Part shown: in pieces, positions 54,792 to 63,834 of the stretch
Numbering within the stretch: position 1 is the first letter of the stretch
Layout of the letters: each line of letters starts with the position of its first letter
From: Mycobacteroides franklinii
GTDB taxonomy: Bacteria; Actinomycetota; Actinomycetes; Mycobacteriales; Mycobacteriaceae
Length of the DNA stretch: 64,000 nucleotides
Assembly: GCF_002013895.1 (NCBI RefSeq)
Contig: NZ_MAFQ01000005.1
Location: 248,001-312,000, forward strand
Reading direction: 5' to 3'
Made by a program: the position numbers and the translations under genes
Notes under the pieces: model-generated
Told to the model about the DNA's origin: nothing
The model's database searches: none
The model's input: only the letters and a program-made list of their open reading frames with translations

Positions 54792-55406
54792 ATGACCCCA
54801 GTTCTGATCGTGAGCGTCATCGCAGTATTCATTGCCCTGGTGATCGGACTTTGGCTCCTGACCACGTACAACGGGTTCGTCAGAATTCGCAATCTGGTGC
54901 AGGAGGCGTGGAAGCAGATTGGCGTGGAGCTGCAACGCCGACACGACCTCATTCCCAACCTCATCGAAACAGCCAGCGCGGCAGCCCAGTTCGAGAGGGA
55001 CACGCTGCAGCAGGTAACCGCTGCCCGGAACCTCGCGCGCGAGGTCTCGGCGACGCATCAGGGGGTTGCCGCCCAGTCACAGGCCGAGCAGCAGCTTTCC
55101 GGGGCGTTGGGGCGGTTCTTCGCCATCGCCGAGAGCTACCCGCAGCTGCGGTCGATTCAGAACTTCGTGGCACTGCAGAGCGAGCTGGCCAACACCGAAG
55201 ACCGCATTGCCGCGGGCCGGCGTTTCTACAACGGCAATGTGCGGGCGCTCAACACCAAGGTGCAGACGGTGCCGTCCAATCTCGTCGCGGGGTGGTTCGG
55301 GTTCACTGAGGCCGAGTACTTCGAGCTGGACGATCCGCAGGCGCGGAACGTGCCCAATATCCGAGGGGCCTTCGACCGTCTGAACCCACCACCGCAACAG
55401 CAGTAG
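54792..55406 (+). CDS. LemA family protein
   Basis: A 204-residue LemA protein. It has the N-terminal helix (residues 4-25) followed directly by TYNGFVRIRNLVQEAWKQIGVELQRRHDLIPNLIET in sense, which is the family signature. Long antiparallel helices (SQAEQQLSGALGRFFAIAESYPQLRS, NTEDRIAAGRRFYNGNVRALN) follow, then the Pro-rich end. The C-terminal part faces the cytoplasm or the outside depending on orientation; function is not established. AGGAGAAGG precedes the ATG. Confidence 0.92.
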   Translation: MTPVLIVSVIAVFIALVIGLWLLTTYNGFVRIRNLVQEAWKQIGVELQRRHDLIPNLIETASAAAQFERDTLQQVTAARNLAREVSATHQGVAAQSQAEQQLSGALGRFFAIAESYPQLRSIQNFVALQSELANTEDRIAAGRRFYNGNVRALNTKVQTVPSNLVAGWFGFTEAEYFELDDPQARNVPNIRGAFDRLNPPPQQQ

Positions 55407-55463
55407 TAGTTGATGGTTGTGCTGAGCCATGGGAGCGGCGATGAGTTTTTGGGTGCAGCGCTG

Positions 55464-55506
55464 TCGATACAGGTGAAACGGTGGAAATGCCGCCGTCCTG
55501 TATCGA
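55464..55506 (+). promoter_or_regulatory. hairpin in the leader of the VOC gene
   Basis: TCGATACAGG (55464-55473) pairs perfectly with CCTGTATCGA (55497-55506). Inside, ACGGTGG pairs with CCGCCGT with one mismatch. The right arm ends directly at the GGAG ribosome-binding site, 9 nt before the ATG, so the hairpin could affect translation or end the lemA transcript. Confidence 0.5.
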
Positions 55507-55515
55507 GGAGAACCG

Positions 55516-55917
55516 ATGTCCCGCATGTTGTTCGTCAACATTCCCATCGCCAACGCCGCGGCCAGCCGCAAATTCTTCGATCACCTCGGTTTCTCCTTCA
55601 ACGACCAGTTCTGTGACGAGAACACCCTCTGTATGGCGATCAACGAGCAGAGCTGGGTGATGATGCTGGAGGAAGACCGATTCCGCGGATTCATCGCCGA
55701 TGACATCGCCGACACCTCGAAGAATCGCGAAGTACTGCTGTGCGTTTCGGCTGACAGCCGTGACGGGGTGGACGAGCTGACAGATGCGGCACTGGCAGCC
55801 GGCGGTGTGGATTGGATGCCGGCGCAGGAGCTGGGCTTCATGTACGGGCGCTCGTTCCGCGACTTGGACGGCCACGTATGGGAGGTCAGCTGGATGGACC
55901 CGGCGCACCTGCAGTAG
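55516..55917 (+). CDS. VOC/glyoxalase superfamily protein
   Basis: A 133-residue single VOC-fold protein. It starts LFVNIPIANAAASRKFFDHLGFSFNDQF and ends in YGRSFRDLDGHVWEVSWMD, the usual PhnB/glyoxalase-like strand-helix pattern with the DLDGHVWEV glutamate. The N-terminal position of a metal histidine is Asn, so it is unlikely to be a true glyoxalase I. Similar actinobacterial proteins are often annotated as VOC or extradiol-dioxygenase-like proteins of unknown role. Confidence 0.85.
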   Translation: MSRMLFVNIPIANAAASRKFFDHLGFSFNDQFCDENTLCMAINEQSWVMMLEEDRFRGFIADDIADTSKNREVLLCVSADSRDGVDELTDAALAAGGVDWMPAQELGFMYGRSFRDLDGHVWEVSWMDPAHLQ

Positions 55918-55936
55918 CTACGCGCGATCGGTGATG

Positions 55937-55986
55937 CCTTACGTAGAGTCTTCCTCTGGAGTCACACCGGCTCGCTCTACGTAAGG
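55937..55986 (+). promoter_or_regulatory. 12-nt inverted repeat in the leader of the M1 peptidase gene
   Basis: CCTTACGTAGAG (55937-55948) and CTCTACGTAAGG (55975-55986) are perfect inverted repeats with a 26-nt spacer. The right arm contains the AAGG that precedes the ATG by 5 nt, so pairing would hide the ribosome-binding site. Each arm also contains the palindrome TACGTA, so paired protein-binding sites are the other reading. Confidence 0.55.
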
Positions 55987-55991
55987 TTCAC

Positions 55992-57476
55992 ATGACACAC
56001 AGGATTCTCGGGGTGCCCGTCGCAGTAGCGGTGTTCCTAGCCGCCGGCAGCGCGGGCGCGTCGCCCGCATACGCGAGCGACGCCTTCACCCCCGGATCGC
56101 CCAACGGCATTGATAGTTACTTCCCGCAGGACGGCAACGGCGGCTATCGCGTCACCCAGTACGACCTGACGCTGCGCGTGGACCCCGAGACCACCGACGT
56201 ACACGGCACGATGGTGATCAGTGCCGCCGCCACCCAGAATCTGTCGAGCTTCAACCTGGACTTTTCGGATCTGGGAACCGTGACGGCTTCGGTGGACGGC
56301 CGGTCCGCCGCCACCGAGTTCGGCGGGGAGCACGAAATGACCGTCACGCCGGAGAAGGGCATCCGCAGCGGCAGCTCCTTCACCACCACGGTCGACTACA
56401 CCTTCAACGAGCAACAGGAGGCGCGAAAGCGCGGTCTCGGCGCGTTGCCCGGCTGGGTCCGCAGCACCAGCGGCGGCTATGCCAAGGGCGGGGAGCCTGA
56501 TGGAGCCGAGAACTGGTATCCGTCGAACAACACCCCGGTGAACAAGGCTCCGTTCAAGCTCACGGCGACGGTGCCGTCCTCGTGGGTTGCGGTGGGCGGT
56601 GGCAGGGAAGGGCAGGCCGTCGAGTCTGGTGGCTGGACCACCAAGACCTGGAATGAGCCGAATCCCGTTGCCATGTACCTGGTTCCGTTTGCCGTGGATC
56701 ACTTCTCGGTGTTCCGGTCCACCTTGCCCAGCGGCACTCCCGTCGTGAGCGCGTTTGCGCCCGACGCCGGTTCGGGCAATGCCGAGGCACGGCTGCCTGA
56801 GATATTGGGCTTCCTGGAGTCCAAGCTCGGCAAGTACCCCCACGTGGCCGCCGGCGGCATCTTCGCCGACCCGATCCGTGAGGACATCGCGTTCAGCGCC
56901 CTGGAAACTCAGACCCGCCCGTACTACACGTTCAGCCGGGATGTCGAGGACGACAAGCGACTTGCGGTGGTGGTGCACGAGAACACCCACGAGTGGTACG
57001 GCGACGTGGTGTCGGTCGAGCAATGGCGGGACATCTGCCTCAATGAGTGCTTCGCCTCCTATCTGCCGTGGATGTGGTCGGAGGAGAAGGAAGGCAAGTC
57101 GATCGACAAGCACTACCGCGAAACCGTCGACAAGGTGTGGGACGACGACAAGGTCTGGGGAAACCTGCTTTACGACATGTGCCCGGGCGGCACGGAATGC
57201 AGCGCGGACCAGGTATTCAACCCGTTGGGCGTGTACGGCAAGGGACCGCTGGCGCTGCATGCACTGCGGCGCACCATCGGGGACAAGGCATTCCTGCAGA
57301 TCCTCCGAACCTGGCCGTCCGAACACAAGTGGGGCAACGCCACCTGGCCGCAGTTCGAGGCGTACGTGCAGAAGGTGACGGGTAAGGACCTGTCCGGGTT
57401 CTTCACTGCCTGGTTCCACAGCGTGACCCGGCCCGCGGACCAGTACTTGTTCCCCGGGAGCCTCGCCCAGCGGTAG
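55992..57476 (+). CDS. secreted M1-family zinc metallopeptidase
   Basis: A 494-residue exported peptidase. Its signal peptide (ILGVPVAVAVFLAAGSAGASPAYA) is followed by the all-beta M1 N-terminal domain beginning YFPQDGNGGYRVTQYDLTLRVD. The exopeptidase-type loop is SALETQTRPYYTF in place of GAMEN. The zinc site is His329-Glu330-x-x-His333 in VVHENTHEWYG with the third ligand Glu352 in LNECFASYL, the spacing HExxH-18-E exactly. At 494 residues it lacks the large C-terminal helical domain of aminopeptidase N, like other short secreted mycobacterial M1 proteins. Peptide cleavage outside the cell is inferred. Confidence 0.93.
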   Translation: MTHRILGVPVAVAVFLAAGSAGASPAYASDAFTPGSPNGIDSYFPQDGNGGYRVTQYDLTLRVDPETTDVHGTMVISAAATQNLSSFNLDFSDLGTVTASVDGRSAATEFGGEHEMTVTPEKGIRSGSSFTTTVDYTFNEQQEARKRGLGALPGWVRSTSGGYAKGGEPDGAENWYPSNNTPVNKAPFKLTATVPSSWVAVGGGREGQAVESGGWTTKTWNEPNPVAMYLVPFAVDHFSVFRSTLPSGTPVVSAFAPDAGSGNAEARLPEILGFLESKLGKYPHVAAGGIFADPIREDIAFSALETQTRPYYTFSRDVEDDKRLAVVVHENTHEWYGDVVSVEQWRDICLNECFASYLPWMWSEEKEGKSIDKHYRETVDKVWDDDKVWGNLLYDMCPGGTECSADQVFNPLGVYGKGPLALHALRRTIGDKAFLQILRTWPSEHKWGNATWPQFEAYVQKVTGKDLSGFFTAWFHSVTRPADQYLFPGSLAQR

Positions 57477-57496
57477 CCGGTTGGTCGCCGAGGCGG

Positions 57497-58492
57497 CTAG
57501 TCGAGGAGTTCGGTTGGTAGACCGAACTTTTCAAACAACGAGAGGTCGAAGAAGCACACCACGTGCGCCACGCCGTCTGGGGTGACGTCCAGAACGTGCA
57601 TCTGGAACGGACGGTGCACCCCGTCGCCCTCACGCATGTAGAGACCGACGGCGGGCTGACCGTTGGCGGACGTTTCGATGAGACGCATATCGCCGGCCTT
57701 TTCGGCGGGGCACTGTTCCTTGATGAGTGCGGCGATGCTCGGCCCGCCCCGATACCAACCGGTGAACGGCGGCATCTCCCAAATCGCCTCGGTGGTAAAC
57801 ATTTTCGCGATCGCATCGACGTCGTAACGTTCGAACGCGTTGATGTATTGGCGAAGCTGTTCCCGCAGCATCGGGTCCTCGGGCTCCAACAGGGTTTCCT
57901 CCTGTGGCGACACCTCCTGCAGCTGAGCGCGGGCACGCTGCAACAGGCTGTTCACCGCGGCGGTGCTGGAACCGATCGCGTCGGCGACCTCCTGAGCCTT
58001 CCACTGCAACACCTCGCGCAGCACCAGCACCGCGCGCTGTTTGGCGGGCAGATGCTGCAATGCCGCGACGAATGCCAAGCGCACCGACTCTCGTGAACCC
58101 ACGATGGCAGCGGGATCGGTGGCATCGTCGGGCAGTGGTTCCAGCCACGGGATCTCGGTGCGCTCATCTAGTTCGTCGAGCGGATCGGCGCTGGGGGCTC
58201 CCAATCCTGTCGGCAGGGGCCGGCGCTGCTTGCCCTCCAGCGCCGTCAGGCAGGTATTGGTCGCGATACGGTACAGCCAGGTGCGCACCGACGACTTGCC
58301 CTCGAACCGGTCGTACGCCTTCCACCCGCGCAGGTAGGTCTCCTGCACCAAGTCTTCGGCGTCGTGGATGGACCCCGTCATCCGATAGCAATGGGCCAGA
58401 ATCTCGCGCCGATATTGTTCGGTGTGCGAAAGAAATTCATCCTCGATGGCTTGTGCCGTCACGGCCGCGAGAATAGTCCGGTCCACCGACAC
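57497..58492 (-). CDS. sigG: ECF sigma factor SigG-like with C-terminal SnoaL-type domain
   Basis: A 331-residue ECF41/SigJ-SigG-type sigma factor. Region 2 includes EILAHCYRMTGSIHDAEDLVQETYLRGWKAYDRFEGKSSVRTWLYRIATN, and region 4 has LPAKQRAVLVLREVLQWKAQEVADAIGSSTAAVNSLLQRAR. The last 130 residues form a SnoaL/NTF2-like domain with FTTEAIWEMPPFTGWYRGG, which acts as a built-in regulator in this group. The match in neighbours (pirin, monoglyceride lipase, DUF2786) fits Rv0182c. The start is a GTG. It is convergent with the M1 peptidase and lies 11 nt from the DUF3556 gene. Confidence 0.93.
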   Translation of the reverse strand: MSVDRTILAAVTAQAIEDEFLSHTEQYRREILAHCYRMTGSIHDAEDLVQETYLRGWKAYDRFEGKSSVRTWLYRIATNTCLTALEGKQRRPLPTGLGAPSADPLDELDERTEIPWLEPLPDDATDPAAIVGSRESVRLAFVAALQHLPAKQRAVLVLREVLQWKAQEVADAIGSSTAAVNSLLQRARAQLQEVSPQEETLLEPEDPMLREQLRQYINAFERYDVDAIAKMFTTEAIWEMPPFTGWYRGGPSIAALIKEQCPAEKAGDMRLIETSANGQPAVGLYMREGDGVHRPFQMHVLDVTPDGVAHVVCFFDLSLFEKFGLPTELLD

Positions 58493-58503
58493 ATGTCAGG
58501 TGG

Positions 58504-60186
58504 TTAGGCCGGGTTGACGTGCACGGGTAGCTCGTCATCCCAGGGCTGGCGGTTCACCATATCGGCCACCCGCACGTAGCCACTTTCAAATTCGCCGGTG
58601 GCAGCATCGACAAGCCGATATTGCTGGGTCTGCCGATGGATGGGTTGGGCGTCGAGCAGCACGATGCGGACCTCGCCCGGTTCGAACTGGCAGCGTTCCT
58701 GCATCGCGGCGATCAGCTGCTCGTTGTGCATGTGTCCATCCCCGAAGTTCCAGCCGATGGCGGTGCTGCAGATGCGTTCGCCATCGGTGATGACGTAGTC
58801 ATCTTCGTTCTGCCCCGCCATGGCGCGATGCGCGAGCGTGAACATGGCCCGCCCATGTGTGTTCATGGCACGGAACGCGTAGCCGATGTACATGAGCAGC
58901 GGCGCTTGCTCGGTGCCGTAGTAGCGCTCCATCTGTGCCTGCGGCATGCTCGCGATGGCGACGATCCCCTTGTCGATCTTCGCGCTCGCCGACGGTTTGA
59001 CGCACCACAATGTGGTGTCCCAGTTTCCGGCGTAATACCGCATGCCTGGCAGGAAGGAGATCTTGCGGGGCAACAGGTTTCCGGCGACGACGACACCAGC
59101 GCTGAGCGCGAACAGGAGCAGCACGGGCACGGGGTGCGCCATGTCGCCCAGGCCGACGTTCGCATGCGCGACGAACAGCGACAGCACGCCGAAGATCATG
59201 AATACGTTCCACTCCAGCGGCACGCCCATCGGGATGGCGGTCAGGATGCCCAGGTGAAAACACACCATGACGATGGCCGCGGTGGTGGTTACCCAGCCGC
59301 CATGGCTGAAGAACAGTGCGATCGGCACCAGACCTTCGACCGCGGTGCTCACGTGTGCGACAAAGCGTGACAGGCGCCCGGGACGTAGGTCATCGGGGAA
59401 CTTCTCGAAGAATGCGCGCTTGAGCCGCTTGGCGCGGATGAGCGGGTTGTTGGACATCATCGTCGAAATGACAAAGGGGAAGTGGTGGTTGAGCTTTGAG
59501 GTCGCCGCGCCGATCCAGATGACAAGGAAGATGAGTTTGGCGGCCACGATCATGTCGGCCCCGGTGAACAGGAAGGTCACGGTGAGCGTGCCGTACACCT
59601 CGCCGCGGGCTGCCAGGAAGATCACCTTGTCACGTAGGCCGGTGATGGCCAGCAGCCCGAGGATGGTGGCCGTCTGCCAGGTGGGCAGCAAGCCGGCTGC
59701 GGAGGGCTGGGACAGCAGGGCGAACAGGACCATGCCCAGGAAGGCGGCGTAGAGCACGATATCGACAGGGGTGCGTCCCGATCCCTTGGTGAGCGGGATG
59801 CGGGGCCAGGGAGGCAAGCGAATAGTGTTGGGGCGCAGCCAGTACAAGATGGAGCCCAGGGGCGGGAAAAAACGGTTGTTGAGTGGTCCGAACCCACATC
59901 CGAGGCCGACGACCTCGAAGAGCATGGTGTAGAGCACCACCTTCTGGAAGACGACGGGTGCGGAGTATTCGGTGAGCCCGAGTCCGTCCGTCGAGACCAC
60001 GGCGAATAGCCAGCCGCCCAAGACGTATAGGCCGATCTTCAACACATAGAACAGGTGCAAGGCGACCGGCGTCCCGAAGCCCACCTCGGCCCAATGCCGG
60101 GCCATGGGGCGGATCTTCTCGGCGCGAGTTCCCTTGCTCCATTCGGCGACATCGACGACGGGCAGCGTGGGCTTGAGGAATCCCAT
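58504..60186 (-). CDS. DUF3556 transmembrane protein
   Basis: A 560-residue multi-pass membrane protein of the mycobacterial DUF3556 family. It starts MGFLKPTLPVVDVAEWSKGTRAEKIRPMARHW in sense and has about ten helices within residues 35-370, then a soluble C-terminal part (residues about 400-560) with AIGWNFGDGHMHNEQLIAAMQERCQFEPGEVR. The family has no established function. Its promoter holds a palindrome 10 nt upstream of the ATG that looks like a KstR box, which would fit lipid-linked control. It is divergent from the lipase gene and its end is 11 nt from sigG. Confidence 0.85.
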   Translation of the reverse strand: MGFLKPTLPVVDVAEWSKGTRAEKIRPMARHWAEVGFGTPVALHLFYVLKIGLYVLGGWLFAVVSTDGLGLTEYSAPVVFQKVVLYTMLFEVVGLGCGFGPLNNRFFPPLGSILYWLRPNTIRLPPWPRIPLTKGSGRTPVDIVLYAAFLGMVLFALLSQPSAAGLLPTWQTATILGLLAITGLRDKVIFLAARGEVYGTLTVTFLFTGADMIVAAKLIFLVIWIGAATSKLNHHFPFVISTMMSNNPLIRAKRLKRAFFEKFPDDLRPGRLSRFVAHVSTAVEGLVPIALFFSHGGWVTTTAAIVMVCFHLGILTAIPMGVPLEWNVFMIFGVLSLFVAHANVGLGDMAHPVPVLLLFALSAGVVVAGNLLPRKISFLPGMRYYAGNWDTTLWCVKPSASAKIDKGIVAIASMPQAQMERYYGTEQAPLLMYIGYAFRAMNTHGRAMFTLAHRAMAGQNEDDYVITDGERICSTAIGWNFGDGHMHNEQLIAAMQERCQFEPGEVRIVLLDAQPIHRQTQQYRLVDAATGEFESGYVRVADMVNRQPWDDELPVHVNPA

Positions 60187-60195
60187 GCGCCCACA

Positions 60196-60211
60196 CTAGA
60201 ACGTGTTCTAG
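60196..60211. promoter_or_regulatory. 16-nt palindrome CTAGAACGTGTTCTAG, KstR-like operator
   Basis: CTAGAAC and GTTCTAG are perfect 7-nt arms around GT. The core fits the KstR consensus TNNAACNNGTTNNA from cholesterol-regulon studies. It sits between the divergent DUF3556 gene (10 nt from its ATG) and the lipase gene (40 nt from its GTG), so one repressor could control both. Confidence 0.65.
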
Positions 60212-60215
60212 TTGA

Positions 60216-61088
<873 letters not shown>

Positions 61089-61113
61089 TTCCCGACACGC
61101 CATTCCTGACCGC

Positions 61114-61170
61114 CGACACGCCGCGTTCTGCGCTGACTACTCGACGAATGCGTCGAAAGACGGCGTGTCG
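61114..61170. repeat. second copy of the CGACACGCCG hairpin element (convergent-gene terminator)
   Basis: CGACACGCCG (61114-61123) pairs perfectly with CGGCGTGTCG (61161-61170). A partial extra copy of the left tip (CCGACACGCC) lies at 61093-61102. The element sits between the stops of the lipase and the DUF2236 gene. It shares both outer tips and the AGACGGCGTGTC right arm with the hairpin at 2580-2636, but the interior differs, so the tips appear to be what is conserved. Confidence 0.6.
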
Positions 61171-61181
61171 AAGAAGGGCTG

Positions 61182-62441
61182 TTAGCGGCGCATGTCCGAC
61201 AGATCGCGGAAGTCGTGGGTGTGCGCACCGGACTGCCAGTCGATCCAGTGTTCCCAGCGCCGCATCTTGCCCTTCTGCCAGCGCCGATCTACCGCAGGCA
61301 CGGCATGACGCGCGAGCTCGATTGCGGCGACAAACGGGAAACGTGCGACGAGCGCCGCGGTGCCCAGCCAGCCGTTGGGTATCCGATAGAGCCTGCGGTT
61401 CCACGGCAGCATGAACAGTCGGGTGAATCCGGCCTGGAGTTGCAGATGGAACAGTCCCCGCAGCCGATTGGCCGGTGACGAGCCGGGACTCGGCGTGAAG
61501 GACGGGACGAACGACTCGACGAGTTCGCGTGAGGCTTCTCCGCCGTCATAGGCACGGGTGGCGTCGAAGTGGTAGAGAATGCGTACCGCGTCGGCGACCG
61601 TCTCGGGATAGATGTCATCACATCGCACTCCGAGTAGATACCCTAGATATCGGCAAAAATGCAGGGCCGCAATCATTTCCGATCGTGTGGTGAGATAGCC
61701 GACGGCCCACAACCCGAGTCCGGGCGCCACACTGCCTGCGATGAGCGTCAGCAGCATCTCCGATTGGCTGATGGGCTCACCCCATTGTTCGCGGCGCCAT
61801 TCGGGATGCTTGCGGACCCCGCGGCGTACCGAGACGTGCATGACGCGGATCTTCATGGTGATCTGCCGGGCAACCGAGTACCGGTCGAGGGCGGCACCGG
61901 GCCGCGCGCACTCCAGCCACCACCTGCTGGTCTCCAGATGGCGGTGCATCGCGCCTTGCCCCGCGTAACCGCCCGCCAGGGAGAGCGGGGTTGCCAGCCA
62001 GCCCTCGGTGTAGGTGTCCATGGTGCCGGCGTTCGCGATGGAGCCCATGTCGTAGCCCCACCGTCTCCACACCGCGGCCCCGGCCTCGATGAGCTCCGGG
62101 TCGGCCCAGGGTGGCAGCGTGTCGAACTCTGTGAACAGCGCCCGCATCGATTCCGGGGCGTCTTCTACGGCGTCGATTCCCTCGCTGAGCGCGCGATCAA
62201 GCAGGGCGCGGCCGCGCTCCGGGCCGATCTGCCCGTAGTAAACCTCTTCCACGAAGCGTTCGGCGACCGGATCGGTTATCCACAGGCCCGCGCCGTATTG
62301 GCGCACCACGTCCTCCGAGGGAGTGAGATCGAACCCGGTCCAGCGGCGAAGGGCATTGCGCACCTTTGTGTGCGCCGGTGCGGGGTGCGAGAGATTCTCC
62401 GCGTAAGCCGCAGGCAGTACGGCATTTTCCTGCAGGGTCAC
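61182..62441 (-). CDS. DUF2236 (MpaB/latex-clearing-protein-like) oxygenase
   Basis: A 419-residue DUF2236 protein, related to the MpaB and Lcp heme oxygenases that cleave terpenoid chains. Features are ERGRALLDRAL, DPELIEAGAAVWRRWGYDMG, QITMKIRVMHVSVRRGVRKHPEW (basic-and-His segment that carries heme ligands in this family) and QSEMLLTLIAG. The start is taken at GTG 62441 because GGAGG lies about 5 nt upstream; the frame is open 16 codons further but without a ribosome-binding site. The substrate is unknown, and heme binding is inferred from the family. Confidence 0.85.
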   Translation of the reverse strand: MTLQENAVLPAAYAENLSHPAPAHTKVRNALRRWTGFDLTPSEDVVRQYGAGLWITDPVAERFVEEVYYGQIGPERGRALLDRALSEGIDAVEDAPESMRALFTEFDTLPPWADPELIEAGAAVWRRWGYDMGSIANAGTMDTYTEGWLATPLSLAGGYAGQGAMHRHLETSRWWLECARPGAALDRYSVARQITMKIRVMHVSVRRGVRKHPEWRREQWGEPISQSEMLLTLIAGSVAPGLGLWAVGYLTTRSEMIAALHFCRYLGYLLGVRCDDIYPETVADAVRILYHFDATRAYDGGEASRELVESFVPSFTPSPGSSPANRLRGLFHLQLQAGFTRLFMLPWNRRLYRIPNGWLGTAALVARFPFVAAIELARHAVPAVDRRWQKGKMRRWEHWIDWQSGAHTHDFRDLSDMRR

Positions 62442-62578
62442 GCGGCCTCCACTGTCTCTCGATGTCTCATGTGTGGCTAATCGAAACACAACCCGAACGA
62501 ATTGACAACCATGGTTGTCAGAATGCTTCCGGCGCTTGCTGCCGCCGTCTGTCGTCGCCCTCGCCTAACCTGGCCTTC

Positions 62579-63331
62579 GTGACAGAGGACAAGCAGCTCT
62601 CGCGGATCGCCGCCCTGCTCCGTCAGGCCGAGGGCACGGACAACGCGCACGAGGCCGAGGCCTTTATGGCGGCGGCGCAGCGACTGGCCACCGCCACCTC
62701 CATCGATCTGGCAGTTGCCCGAGCGCACTCGGCCAAGCGAGACGCCCAGGCGCGGCCCACCCAGCGCACCATCACCATCGGTGAGGCGGGCACCCGCGGC
62801 CTGCGGACATACGTCAATCTTTTCGCGTTGATCGCCGGCGCGAACGACGTCACCTGTGATGTCGCGTCCAACTCCACCTATGTGTATGCCTACGGCTTCG
62901 CCGAGGACATCGACGCCGTGCACGCGCTCTACGCCAGCCTGGTAGTCCAGATGGTCAGGGCTTCGGACGCCTACATCAGCTCGGGGGCACACCGCCCCAC
63001 CCCGACCATCACGGCCCGCCTGAACTTCCAGTTGGCGTTCGGCACGCGGGTGGGGCAGCGGCTGACCGATGCGCGCCAGGAGGCGCGGGCCGAGGCCGTC
63101 AAGACCGAGAAACGTGGCACGGGGACCGAACTGGTGCTGCGCGATAAGGACATTGAGCTGCGTGACTTCTACAAGGGTGCCTCGATGGCGCGCGGGCAGT
63201 GGCGTGCGGTGAGTGCGCAGGCCGGGTATTCGTCGCATGCCCGTCGTGCCGGTGATCGTGCGGGCCGACGGGCCAAGCTGGGCGCGAGCCCGGAATTAGC
63301 CGGTGCTCGAACGGCATTGGACAAAAACTGA
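62579..63331 (+). CDS. DUF2786 domain protein (Rv0184-like)
   Basis: A 250-residue protein with the N-terminal DUF2786 helix pair (KQLSRIAALLRQAEGTDNAHEAEAFMAAAQRLAT). The middle part has NLFALIAGANDVTCDVASNSTYVYAYGF, and the tail is basic and helical (RRAGDRAGRRAKLG). The function is unknown. It matches Rv0184 in place. The start is GTG 62579; the frame is open further upstream only as a shadow of the opposite gene. Its stop touches the start region of the next gene. Confidence 0.85.
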   Translation: MTEDKQLSRIAALLRQAEGTDNAHEAEAFMAAAQRLATATSIDLAVARAHSAKRDAQARPTQRTITIGEAGTRGLRTYVNLFALIAGANDVTCDVASNSTYVYAYGFAEDIDAVHALYASLVVQMVRASDAYISSGAHRPTPTITARLNFQLAFGTRVGQRLTDARQEARAEAVKTEKRGTGTELVLRDKDIELRDFYKGASMARGQWRAVSAQAGYSSHARRAGDRAGRRAKLGASPELAGARTALDKN

Positions 63332-63369
63332 GTGATCAGCTGCGCCCTCGCGATACGCAGCGCGCCAAG

Positions 63370-63834
63370 GTGTACGCGGCCGAAGAGTTCGTGCGCACCA
63401 TCTTCGAACGGGCGGCCAGCCATAGCCAACGCGATATCGACTTTTTCGGTACCAGGCTGACACTCCCGCCCGAGGCGCGTTTCGCTTCGGTCGAATCGGT
63501 GCAGCGCTATGTCAATGACGTGCTGGCTCTCGTGGGCGGTAGATGGTCCGCCGGGCCCGTCACGGTGCGTGCCCGGCGCGGTGCGACGGCGGCCCACTAC
63601 GAGCGCGACGGGGATCGAGCGGCCATCGCCGTCCCCGACGATCGCAATGGAAGTGCTTGGGCCATGCGTGAACTGGTGATCCTGCACGAACTCGCACACC
63701 ACCTGTGCCCGCAGGACGGTCCGGCGCACGGACACGACTTCGTGGTGCTGTATCCCGAGCTGGCGGGGCTGGCGATGGGGCCGGAGGTCGAATTTATTCT
63801 GCGGACGGTCTATGCCCGCGAGGGTGCGCGCTAG
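63370..63834 (+). CDS. putative zinc metallohydrolase (Rv0185-like, HExxH)
   Basis: A 154-residue minimal protein as drawn. The zinc motif is LHELAHHLCPQDGPAHGHDFV, with HELAH and a third His downstream in AHGHDF, as in the TIGR04338 metallohydrolase family. GTG 63370 is the first standard start, but the 13 upstream codons (SDQLRPRDTQRAK) are open and look like real protein. That would place the true start at the CTG at 63328, overlapping the previous stop as CTGA, or at an ATT further up. Activity is inferred from the motif. It is convergent with the next gene and the stops overlap. Confidence 0.8.
   Translation: MYAAEEFVRTIFERAASHSQRDIDFFGTRLTLPPEARFASVESVQRYVNDVLALVGGRWSAGPVTVRARRGATAAHYERDGDRAAIAVPDDRNGSAWAMRELVILHELAHHLCPQDGPAHGHDFVVLYPELAGLAMGPEVEFILRTVYAREGAR

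Noticed and set aside
56037..57419. 460-aa open frame opposite the M1 peptidase gene
   Set aside because: It is a shadow of the peptidase, which has a signal peptide and a complete HExxH-18-E site.
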